The notes below the pieces were generated by a model that saw only the letters and a list, made by a program, of their open reading frames with translations, had not been told where the DNA came from and searched no databases. Shown one piece after another: positions 45,643 through 55,430 of a DNA stretch of 64,000 bases (position 1 is its first letter; each line of letters begins with the position of its first letter). The DNA is from Allomyces macrogynus ATCC 38327 (taxonomy: Eukaryota; Blastocladiomycota; Blastocladiomycetes; Blastocladiales; Blastocladiaceae). The position numbers and the translations under genes are program-made. The DNA is taken from the NCBI GenBank assembly GCA_000151295.1, contig GG745355.1, positions 489,962 through 553,961 on the forward strand, in the 5' to 3' direction.

Positions 45643-47055
45643 ATGAGGGAACGAGCGGTAGTCGCGGTAGGAAAAGGTAATCACTTGAAAAGGCTAATCA
45701 ATGATGAGCAACCAAACTGTTCCACTCAAGACAGACCAATATGTTGTCTTCACTCGGAGGCATGCGCGAGGCATCACCAAGCTGCACAAGTAGCTCACCT
45801 TGCTCACTTGCACAACACGTTCATGCCAGGTTCTGGAACTTGACTGCGGGCTGCAGATTGTGACCGTCGGTGCGCTGCGACGCTTCCTTGGAATGACCAC
45901 GCACCTCGAAATGCTCAAGATTACGACGCCCGTCGAGTTGCCCAGGCGCGTACTTGGCCAAGTTAATCTCAATGCGGAATTCCCGCTACGGTTCTTGCGA
46001 ATGGAGCGCGCCTTGTACGGCGCGCGCACGTATCGTCAACTTGTACCGGCCAATGATTCCAGAGCCGCTTTGCGCATCAAACATTTGCGCCTGATTGACG
46101 ACGTTGGCATTAGCCTGCCGATTCCGTTGCATTGGCTCGCCTCGCTGCCCGACTTGATGTCACTGGACATCGACCACCTCGACGGAACTGGCGTGTTCCT
46201 GTTGCCACGACGACATGCAGATCGTGCGCTGTCCAGTTTCCGGCCCAGGTCTTTGTGAGATCGTCGAGACACCTTTTCTACCTTCTCCACTGCGCCACGC
46301 TCCCTGCGCTGCTCGAAGCCGCCGTGATTGTGGACGCCGAACCCGCGACCGTTCACCTCCCAACCATGCCGATCCTCGACAATCTCGTGCTCGTCTCAGA
46401 AACGGGCCTTGACCGTCGCCACTTGCCGTTGACGCTCGCATCCGACCTGACCGTCGTCACGCCGCAGTTGAGCGGGCTGCACTGCCACGTGCCCGTCAAT
46501 TTCGCGCACACGCTCGCGCACCCAACAATTGACGATCTCACGATGCCATCGCCATCGTGGAATCGGCTGCGCGGCAGTATCGACTTGCCGGCGCTCGCAA
46601 ACTTGGCCATTGTCACGCCCACGCACCACCGCGCCGAACCCGTGCGGCACTTGCAGGTTCTCGAATCCGGCCGTGCGTCCACGACCCTGCACACAATCAC
46701 GTTCCCGAACCCGATGTCCATGGACCTGACAGCTGTCTGGGACCTGACCAATCTGCCCGCCATCGATGATTTTGCCGCATTCAACCTCGCGATTCTCGCC
46801 AAGGGCGGTGATGGCAACGTCCGGCTCGCCTACTCGCGCGCGAGTCCCGGCGTGTGGACCGAACTGTTGGGCGCGCACGTCGATGGGGCCGTGAATCAGG
46901 CCACGATTGTGATTCAGAACACCGACGTCCCGATTGATCGCGACATGGTCGTGGCCGTGGGCCAGTGGGCGGTGCTCGAAAAGGCGCCGCGCGTGTGCAT
47001 CGAGGTGCCCGCCGTTGTGAACCTACCATGGACTCGGCGTGAAAGCGGATCGTAG
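45643..47055 (+). CDS. LRR-type protein of the F-box/LRR family, exon structure partly resolved
   Basis: A CAG acceptor at about 45831 opens a frame encoding leucine-rich-repeat-like units: LQIVTVGALRRFLGMTTHLEMLKI, then IKHLRLIDDVGISLPIPLHWLASLPDLMSLDI. Near 46250 the frame must change. The second, longer frame to the stop at 47055 continues with LPALLEAAVIVDAEP, ILDNLVLVSETGLDRRHLPLTL and LTAVWDLTNLPAIDDFAAFNLAIL. A GTCTTTGTG donor at about 46251 could start an intron, but I cannot fix its acceptor. No F-box is seen upstream, so the 5' end is uncertain or lost. The LRR block matches the relics at 12.9-13.2 kb and 59.2-59.5 kb. It may be the one intact LRR member in the window, or a pseudogene. 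Confidence 0.45.
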
Positions 47056-47568
47056 ACGCGCGCGGGCAAAGTCTGGCGGCGGCGCGGCGTCCACGGTCGA
47101 GGCCACACTGTTGTCAGAGTTGCCGCAAACTGGAAGGTATTAGACAAAGCGACTTTGATTTGGTTTGGCTCGTCGTACTTTTATGTGCCCGCACTTCGCC
47201 CTCAAAACAAGGACGACTCGCAACGGTAATTGTGAACGTTGGCCCTGTCAAACGACTCCGAAAGACTGCCTGAATGCTATATGACCTTTCAAAGCGTGCG
47301 GTTGGTCGGACAGCGACGATCACGACCGTGCAAGCCGTGCCGTGCGCGCTGACCGCCATTGGGACTCCCAAAACAAAACATGGGCTCGGCTCGGATCGCT
47401 TTCGCAACTCAAGTCGCAAAACCACACTGCGGCGGCGAAAAGAATAGAGAAAGCAGAACGCATTATTTGAATTGAAGCACACATAAAACGATTTGACAAG
47501 CATCTGAACAGCTCTAAACAACAGCAAACAGACGGGTTGAATCCTCGCGCTCACCAGGAGCACCGCAC

Positions 47569-49874
47569 TTAGCAGAACGACGGGTGCGCGACCGTGGCCG
47601 AGTGCACGTCGATGGACTGCGCCTGGCCCTGCGCCTGGAAGACCGACACGTCGGTGTTGCCCGACGCGTGGACCGACTGGCCCTGGAGCTGCGCCTGCTG
47701 AGCAAACACGTCGGCGTGGCCGTGCGCCGACGACGAGGCGTCGAGCGTCTGGCCCTGGAACTGCGCCTGCTGAGCAAACACGTCGGCGTGGCCGTGTGCC
47801 GACGACGAGACGTCGAGCGTCTGGCCCTGGAACTGCGCCTGCTGAGCAAACACGTCGGCGTGGCCGTGTGCCGAGGCACCGACCGACTGGAACTGCGTCT
47901 GGAACTGCTGCGCGAGCGCGTCGAAGCCGAACCCGTGGCCAAATGCCGACGAGACGTCAATGTGCTGGCCCTGGAACTGCGCCTGCAGAGCGTGGATGTC
48001 GAAACCGTGGCCCGCGAACCACGAGCCGTCGTCGTGGTGCGTCTGGGGCACGGCCCACGTGCCGTCATCGTGGCAGTGCGTGCCGGTCGTCGTGGTCGTG
48101 GTGGTGGTCGTCGTCGTCGTCACATCAGCGGTCTGCGCCTGCGCCTGGCCCTGCACAACCGACACCGACGACGAGCTGTGGCCCGCAGCCGACGCGTTGA
48201 CCTCCTGGTACTGCAGCTGGCCCTGCGACGCCGTCACGTTGGCCGAGCCGTGGCCCGCCGTCGAGGCGTTGGCCGTCTGGAACTGGCCCTGGAGCTGCGC
48301 AGCCGTCACATCGGCACCAGCGTGGCAGCCAGCGGCCGACGACGCGTCAAGCGTCTGGTACTGCAGCTGGCCCTGCACAGCCGTCACATCGGCGCCGCCG
48401 TGGCAACCGACGTTCGAAGCGCTCACCTCCTGGTACTGGCCTTGGAGCTGCTGAGCCGACGCGTTGGCGCCGCCGTGACCCGCCGAGACGGAAGCCTCCT
48501 GGCCCTGGACTTGGGCCTGGGTCGCTGACACCGACGACGCGCCGTGGCCGGCCGTCGAGGCGTTGACGGTCTGGAACTGGCCTTGGAGCTGCGCAACCGT
48601 CACGTCGGCGCCATTGGCGTGCGCGCCCTGCGCCTGCAGCTGCGCCTGCGTCGCCGACACGTTGGTGGCGCCCGACACGTCGAGGTGCTGGAACTGGCCC
48701 TGAATCTGCGTCACGGATGCATCGGCGCCGTGGTTGGTCGCGTCGGGCGTGCAGTGCTCGGTCTACAAATCGAGAGTCAGAATTAGTTTACAAATCACGA
48801 CACGAATCAGCCACCGGGTGGAGAACATTGCGAGCACACATACGTTGTGGGTGGTCGAACCGCTGCCCGACTGGCCGTTACCCGACGACGAGTTTCCGCC
48901 AGCATTGTTGCCGGGCTCGCCATTGCCCGCGTTCGGGTTGCCGCCAGCGTTCGGGTTGCCGCCCGCGTTCGGGTTGCCGCCAGCGTTCGGGTTGCCGCCC
49001 TCGTTCGGGTTGCCGCCCGCGTTCGGGTTACCGCCCTCGTTCGGGTTGCCGCCAGCGTTCGGGTTGCCGCCCGCGTTCGGGTTGCCGCCCGCGTTCGGGT
49101 TGCCGCCCGCGTTCGGGTTGCCGCCAGCGTTCGGGTTACCGCCAGCGTTCGGGTTACCGCCAGCGTTCGGGTTGCCGCCCGCGTTCGGGTTACCGCCCTC
49201 GTTCGGGTGCCGCCCGCGTTCGGGTTACCGCCCTCGTTCGGGTTGCCGCCCGCGTTCGGGTTACCGCCCTCGTTCGGGTTGCCGCCAGCGTTCGGGTTGC
49301 CGCCCGCGTTCGGGTTGCCGCCCGCGTTCGGGTTGCCGCCCGCGTTCGGGTTGCCGCCAGCGTTCGGGTTACCGCCAGCGTTCGGGTTACCGCCAGCGTT
49401 CGGGTTGCCGCCCGCGTTCGGGTTACCGCCCTCGTTCGGGTTGCCGCCCGCGTTCGGGTTACCGCCCTCGTTCGGGTTGCCGCCAGCGTTTGGGTTGCCG
49501 CCAGCGTTCGGGTTACCGCCCGCGTTCGGGTTGCCGCCAGCGTTCGGGTTACCACCAGCGTTCGGGTTACCGCCAGCGTTCGGGTTACCACCAGCGTTCG
49601 GGTTGCCGCCCGCGTTCGGGTTACCACCAGCGTTCGGGTTGCCGCCCGCGTTCGGGTTGCCGCCCGCATTCGGGTTACCACCAGCGTTCGGGTTGCCGCC
49701 CGCGTTCGGGTTACCGCCAGCGTTCGGGTTGCCGCCAACGTTCGGGTTGCCGCCGGGAGAAGACTGTCAATGCACCACAACAGTTCTTGGTCAGCGCCCG
49801 TTCATCAGACTCAGCGAACCCGCCGCTGCATCTTGAGCAGGTGGAGAGTGGAGCTCAGATCAGATACAAACCAT
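47569..49874 (-). pseudogene. Left-arm copy of the repeat protein gene, frame broken in the array
   Basis: Exons equivalent to the right-arm copy are 49874-49872, 49763-48844 and 48762-47569. The last exon is identical in translation (397 codons). The array exon is 920 nt, not a multiple of three, against 543 nt in the right copy. It has about 46 hexapeptide units and a one-base deletion at about 49208, where the coding strand reads GGCGGCACCCG instead of GGCGGCAACCCG. Beyond that point the frame changes from NPNAGG to TRTRAA and does not return to the QGQ-repeat frame after splicing. The copy is predicted non-functional, unless the deletion is a sequencing or assembly error in a hard repeat. 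Confidence 0.65.
48926..49757 (-). repeat. 18-bp tandem array, about 46 units (left arm)
   Basis: Tandem 18-bp units encoding NPNAGG on the minus strand. Variants differ at the Gly and Ala codons (GGC/GGT, GCG/GCT/GAG). Confidence 0.95.
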
Positions 49875-49975
49875 TGTGATGAAGCTTGAGGGGAGGAGGG
49901 TCGAGGTTGAGGAAGCGCAAAGGCAATGTCCGACGTCTGCGATTCTGTTGGCCAAGGTCGGCGGGCGCGTGCTGG

Positions 49976-49983
49976 TTTATATA
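49976..49983 (-). promoter_or_regulatory. TATA box of the repeat-protein gene (left arm)
   Basis: Mirror of the TATATAAA element at 61683-61690, in the same position relative to the left-arm start codon at 49874. Confidence 0.6.
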
Positions 49984-50639
49984 GCGCGTGCACGCGCACG
50001 GCCGCCGCGCAACCCACAGACGTCTTTCCCGCGCGCGCGGCGCACGCGGTCGTCGTAGCCATTGTGCTGGGTGAGACTGCCGGTGACTGCTGAACGGTCG
50101 GGGGCAGTGTGAAGCCAGGGTTTGATCGCGGCTTGATCGACCGCATGGCTCACCTGCGGTGAACTGGCTCTGAAGAGGGCCAGCCTGGCGCCCTTGGCTC
50201 GGCCACTTTGTCAGTGTCTTCTTGCTTCGCCGAACGCACCGCTTGACCGCAAGTCATTGTGATCTTCTGCCATCTTCCCCGCAACCTTCACCGCTCCCCT
50301 CGTTCCTGCTGACTCGCTTCACCGCTCCCCTTCGTTTCTGCTGAAGACCTGATCCGGCTCCCCTTCGTGCCCATGATTCAGCCTGGCAGCAGTCCCCCCT
50401 CGGCGAGTTTGGGTTCGCGGTGAGCAGGCTCGTGACCGAACGGTAGCACGCCATCCGCGCGCACGCGTCCCCTGCATGCTGGGACAGGGCACCTTGCGCG
50501 CACGAGCGCGCGTGGGAGGAACGTGAATGTGCATCTAGTGAAGGATGAGCGCGCGGTCTGTCTTGCAACGCAACGACTCTCTCCCTCTCTCGCTCGCAGC
50601 GGCGACAGTCCTCGAAATGGTCAGACTTGAGATTCTGCG

Positions 50640-51860
50640 CGTCCTTGCTTTGTGCTTGCCCAGCTCGCTCTGCGCCCGCGGCGGCGGACGTCGAGGTGGT
50701 GCGCGCCGACCCCAGATCCGCCGTCTGACCGTCTGCTGATCTTGCGCCTGCCTGCGTGTCGTTCATGGCCACGTCGTCGATCAGGCGCGCAAGCCGTGCG
50801 CAACGGTCATCAGCACGGCGATCGGGTCGCCGTTCAGGGCCGCGGCCGTCGCAGCGCGCTGAAGCAAGTCGCGAGCAGCAGAACGCATGCGACAATCCGT
50901 TTTATGCATGTTGCTGACGCCGCACGGTGACAAATCTCCATGCCCACGAAACGCAAGATCACTCATGCATGGCTGCCAGTGACAGTGACCAGCAGGGCAG
51001 GGCGGGATTTCGAGTTGCAATATTTATGAGGGCTGCGGTGTATAAGCTATGAGTTCGTGCCGAATATTCGGTGATGAGTGGGCGACGCTGCTGACTCGAC
51101 GTCGTGCCCTCGGCAGATGGGGTTGATTTTGTTGTGCTGTCGCTCAGATCCTGCGGCGTCGGACGCTTGGGATGAACGAGACTTTAACGACGGGAATTTA
51201 TTTCGCACATGATCGAGCCGACTTTGCCAGGGACAGCTTGGTCGGTGTATCGGCAACTTGGTAGATGCATCGACGGCACTGGCCTGCAATCAAGAATCAA
51301 ATGTGCGCGTTGCTGAATGTCAGGAGGATCTCTTAAGACGCTGAGCGGAACGGACAGCAACGCGTGCGCCTTCGTCACGATCAGCTTCGGTTGCATGCCC
51401 ATCTGATTGTGCCGATTGCATCGTAAAGGCACGCCCAGCGCGGCGCACGAGTGATGAGCTCTCATAAATGTCGCAACTCGACGTCCCGCCCTGCCCTGCT
51501 GGTCATCGGCAACCACGCATGTTCTTATGTTTCGTGGGCATTGAGAAGTGTCACCGTACAGCCCTAGTAAGGTTCAAATGGGTTGACGGTCGCGGGTGTT
51601 GTGCTGCACGCGAATTCTGCAGCACGACGGCCGCGGAACTGAACGGCGACCCGGTCGCCATGCTGATGACTGTTGTGCCCGACTTGCGCGCCTGATCGAC
51701 GGCGCGGCCATGAACGACACGCGAGCAGACGCAAGATCAGCAGGCGGCCGGACGGCGGGCCGGAGTCGGCGCGCACCACACCTCGGCATCCCCCAAGGGC
51801 GCAATGCTGGGCAAGCTCAAAGCACGGACGCTCGGAATCGCGAGTCTGACCGTTTCAAGG
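50640..51860. repeat. Nested inverted repeat inside the left arm
   Basis: Two diverged copies of a roughly 0.4-kb unit face each other: one on the minus strand (about 51030 down to 50640) and one on the plus strand (about 51455 up to 51860). Both begin with a CTCATAAAT-TTGCAACTCGA-like motif followed by CCCGCCCTGCCCTGCTGGTCA. Both contain a short frame ending LNGDPIAVLMTVAHGLRA or LNGDPVAMLMTVVPDLRA (79 and 75 codons). DNA similarity continues past the stop codons (for example CGCGCCTGATCGACG, then GGCCATGAACGACACGC), so it is a DNA-level repeat, not just conserved protein. About 430 bp lie between the units. Confidence 0.65.
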
Positions 51861-52021
51861 ACGGCCATCACCGTTTCGCGTTCGTCTAAACGTCCAGCTT
51901 CAAACTTGAATGTGTCCGGAACAATGCCCTAGTCCTCAAGCACGACGTTCATGCGGTTGGCACGTCATTACTCGCGTCTATGAAATCGCTTGTCGACTGA
52001 CAGGTTGGCTCGATCTTTCGT

Positions 52022-52712
52022 GATTCATTCCGTCATACAGTACCTATTTGAACTGAGTGGTGCGTGGATCGTCAAGGGCATCATGACGAAGTTGATTGCG
52101 ATCTGGCATCTGGCCGAGGCCGTGGCCAAGTAGGCCGGGTCGTGCACAAATGGCGCCGAGAATGAGCTGCAACTAGGTAGGTGTTCGCCAGCATTTTTCA
52201 AGCACTCAGCGCGAAGTGGGCTCACAACGTGCTGCAGGCCAAGTACGGTGCTGGCACGACGCTCACTGTCGAGAGAGGGCAAGGTCCTGTCGGAGGTGCT
52301 GAGCGGCGGCAAATGATTTGGAATGAATAGCAAAATGGTTTGGTTTGATCATGAATGATGCGCTTCTTGCTCTCAAAATTTACATTGGTGATCTGCAGCT
52401 CCGTAAGTCGTGACCGTGTTGTGGCAAAGTCGTGGCGGCCCACACCAAGCAAGGATGCGAGGGTCGCCGCGGCTGTCACGCGCGTCCGCTCTCGCGCTCT
52501 AGCATCTGCTCCACCTTGCCCCGACTTGGCGCAATCGACATCCAACGGCCCAGGAACACCCGTCAACTTGGATTCCAGACCGTTGCACTGCATGATCAAC
52601 GACGGCGAGTGAGGGACCCTTGCTGGCCGCTCTGACCCCCTCGCCCTGGGCGCCAAACGCCGCAACTCCGTGGTTCTTGACTTCGGCCCCGAATCCGTGC
52701 CGCTACCCCGCC
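52022..52712. other. Left part of the unique spacer, no gene seen
   Basis: From the inner end of the left arm to the MFS gene. Minus-strand frames at 52333-52025 and 52848-52222 have no recognisable domain. Confidence 0.45.
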
Positions 52713-52757
52713 ATGCCAGCCACAACCATTGGCCTGGCGTTGGCAAGCACCCGGGCC

Positions 52758-54922
52758 ATGAGCCCAGCACGCACGCTCGCGCCCGCCGGCACTGTCCCCA
52801 CCATCCTGCGCCGCTGGCAGGCCACGACGCTCGCCGTGCTGATTGCAATGTACACGGGCTATTACTGCTGCCGCACTGACTTTTCCGTGGCGTTGCCGGC
52901 CATTCTCAAGGCGACGCGCATCTCAAAGGGCGCGTTTGGCGCCGTCATTTCGTACGGGTATGCGTTTTACGCCTTTGGTACCGCATCTCTTTCGCTCCTC
53001 GTCGTCCTCCAATTGGAGAAGTTGCAAGACCTGATCAAGGTACACGCTCCCCACCGTGATTCGCGCCGGTTCGGTAGGCAAGATCGTCAACGGCCTGCTG
53101 ATTGACCGGTTCGGCGGCCGGCAGCTCATTTTCCTGTGCCTGTTCGGGTCGATTCTGTGCACGATTGGACTCGGCGCCGTCTCTGACGAGAACGCGACCG
53201 TCGCGCACTTTACGTGGCTATGGAGTGCGAACCGCATCTTCCAGAGCGGTGGGTGGCCGGCACTGACTACAATCATTCGCACGTGGTTCCCGCCCATGGA
53301 GCACGGCAAGGCCATGGGTATCGCGTCACTGTCCTACTCGCTCGGTGATGCCGGAATTCGCCTGTTTTTCGGCAAGGTCATGTCGGCGGGCTTGTCGTGG
53401 CAGCACCTGTTCTTTCTTGCCGCCGCATGCGGCCTCTTGCTCTTGATTCCGTCGTTGTATTTGTTGCACAGGTGCGTGGTCCGGCCTTTTGCGGTTCGGA
53501 TTTGCGACCGTATCGTTTGCGACGCTAACGTGCTTGCTCATGCATAGTTCGCCCACCGACTTGGGCCTCCCGTCCGTGGCCAAATTAGACACTGATATCC
53601 CGCTCGTCTCGACCAACACGCGGCGCGGCCGCACGACACGCGTCGCGCCCAGCACGCTGCGCAACCGCAGCAAGAGCCGCAGTCCGACACGGCGACCCGC
53701 ATCCACGTCGCGCAGCCCGAGCCCGGGCCATGGCACGAGCGCATTCCTCGGTCGCGCACCTTCCCCCGTGACCGACCGCGACCTGCTCAAGGCCCCGCGG
53801 CCGTGGTGGCGGTGCTGGGGCCCTTCGCCCTCGTCCTCGACCGACCCGACGTCGCCGTCGCTCCTGACGCAGCCCAAGTACATTCTCCTGCTGCTGCAAT
53901 CGCCGCTGTTCACATGGATCCGCGAAGTCTTCAACTCGTGGGCGATTGTCTACCTGGCCGAGGCGTTCAACCTCGACGACGGCCACGCGTCGGTCGTCTC
54001 GCTCGGCCTGCCGCTGCTCTCGGCACTCGCGTCGGTCGGCGGCGGGTTCCTCGTCGACAATGTCGCGCGCAACCGCCGCGGGTTCCTCTACTTTTCGCTC
54101 GTCCTTGGGACCACGCTCGTCCTGTCCGTGTTTGCCCTGTTCGCATCGACCCACGGCCACTCGGGAATGCACGTGCCCGCGAGCGCGACGGCCCCCGCCG
54201 CGGCGGAAACGCCCGAGGCCGACCCGAAGCTGGGCCACGCGCATGTTTTACCACCGGCACCGCCCGTGCCGGGTCTCGCGATGGCGGTCCTGCTCATGTC
54301 GCTCTCGTCGCTCTTCTCGACCGCACCCGCGTCCTGGGCCGAGGGCCTGTTCCCGCTCGAACTCGCGAGCGCGTCGAATGCCGGGATCGCCGTGGCCTCC
54401 GTGCACAGTGCGGGATACGTCGGCGCGATTCTGGCAGGCCAATTTGTCGGGACCGTAGTCGAGGCCAGAGGGTGGCCCGCGCTGTTTGTGCTTATGAGCG
54501 GCGCGTCGTTGCTGAACACGGTGCTCGCCGCCATGTACTGGTCGGTCGACCACGCCGCGCTCGTGCGGTCGAGCAGTGCCGCGGCCGGGATCGATACGGT
54601 GGCGAACGGTGGCGTGAGTGCGCGGCGACTCCTTGCGCTGGCGGCGGCGCGTGGTGTGAAGCGCGGGACGGTCGAGTATGTGGGGGTGCCGGCGCAGGAC
54701 GAGGATGAGGTCGAGGAGGACAGTGAGGTGGATGACTTGCCGCTGCGCGCGCCGTCGCGACGAGGTCGTGACCGGGACGATAGCTATGTGGACGAGCAGG
54801 TGGATGATGATGATGGCGACCAGGGTGGACGATCAAGTGCGCTCGCGAACCGGCCGCTCATGGGCGCCACGGCATCAACGTCGGCGTTGAGGCCGTCCTC
54901 GCCGCAGCTGAAGCACGGCTGA
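52758..54922 (+). CDS. MFS transporter, organophosphate:phosphate antiporter-like (GlpT/SLC37 type)
   Basis: Three exons: 52758-52977, 53078-53471 and 53548-54922. The introns are 100 and 76 nt, phases agree, and the product is 662 aa. TM1 (TLAVLIAMYTGYYCCRTDFSVALPAIL) has the family feature of an aromatic-rich helix with a following Arg. The first splice creates YGYAFYAFGKIVNGLLIDRFGGR, the loop 2-3 signature. RIFQSGGWPALTTIIRTWF resembles the TM4 region. A long basic Ser/Arg/Pro-rich central loop (about 205-290) separates the two six-helix halves. The C-terminus is acidic and cytosolic. Family members exchange sugar- or glycerol-phosphates for inorganic phosphate; the substrate here is unknown. 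An alternative in-frame Met is at 52713. Confidence 0.83.
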
Positions 54923-55430
54923 GAGAGTCAACAGGGCTGCAATCAAGAACCGTCTTTGTTTGCATCGCTCAGTTCGTGTGGAAGTGCGTCAGGCCCCATC
55001 ACGCTCTGGCCAACTGCATCTCGTCGCGTCGTTCTGCGCTGTCTTCCCTTCAAAAGATCCAAGGACAGCCAGGTCATATCAAGTGGTGTGTGTCGGATTG
55101 GTTCAGGGACCATAAAGCCAGCAAAAGGAGAGGGCGTTGCTTCAGGTAAATGTTGGAACAAATGTTTTTCTCTCATCCTTTTTCGGAGTGAGCTGAGATG
55201 TGTTATCATCACTGCAACGAGCTAAACTAGCAATCCATCGAGTGGCTCGACGGATGTCGGCCGGGAGGATGGAGATCGGGGAAGGTGGTTGCGGTCACAT
55301 TTTGACGTAGGAGCGTCCTGGTCATGCTGCATCACCTGACCTGTTGTCACTCCGCAACCGCACCTCCCCTTCGCGCCCATGCAATAGAACGCTGCCATCA
55401 ACACCACATTCATCCCTTCAAGCCTTCACG
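54923..55430. other. Intergenic region between MFS and PPR-like genes
   Basis: Two plus-strand genes are separated by about 0.5 kb without recognisable features. Confidence 0.5.

Larger units (their letters stand above)
47321..52021. repeat. Left arm of large inverted repeat
   Basis: The sequence is the reverse complement of 59645-63968. Positions pair as x with 111289 minus x on the outer side of the hexapeptide array, and 111666 minus x on the inner side. The 377-bp difference is extra array in this arm. Translations across the pairs are identical over frames of 381, 314 and 213 codons. One visible mismatch is T at 51979 against G at 59687 (C on the paired strand). The outer end is where the match stops after cggtcgtg on the opposite strand (about 47321). 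The inner end is after atctttcgtg (about 52021). Confidence 0.93.

Noticed and set aside
47584..48528. 314-codon plus-strand frame opposite the Gln/His repeat exon
   Set aside because: Antisense shadow of the 397-codon exon, composed of Arg/Leu/Val repeats. The mirrored frame at 62761-63705 behaves the same way.
48926..49757. CRISPR-like array
   Set aside because: Units are contiguous 18-bp coding repeats without unique spacers, and the host is a eukaryote.
48734..49889. Long plus-strand frames (LPPAFG, RVRVAA and RSGCR repeats) over the left array
   Set aside because: An 18-bp array without stops is open in most frames. Only the minus-strand NPNAGG frame connects by splicing to the downstream exon and to a TATA box. 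The same applies to 61777-62572 in the right arm.
50254..50895. 213-codon frame in both inverted-repeat arms
   Set aside because: Arg/Ala/Asp-rich without a domain. It overlaps the nested DNA repeat and is conserved only because the arms are identical.
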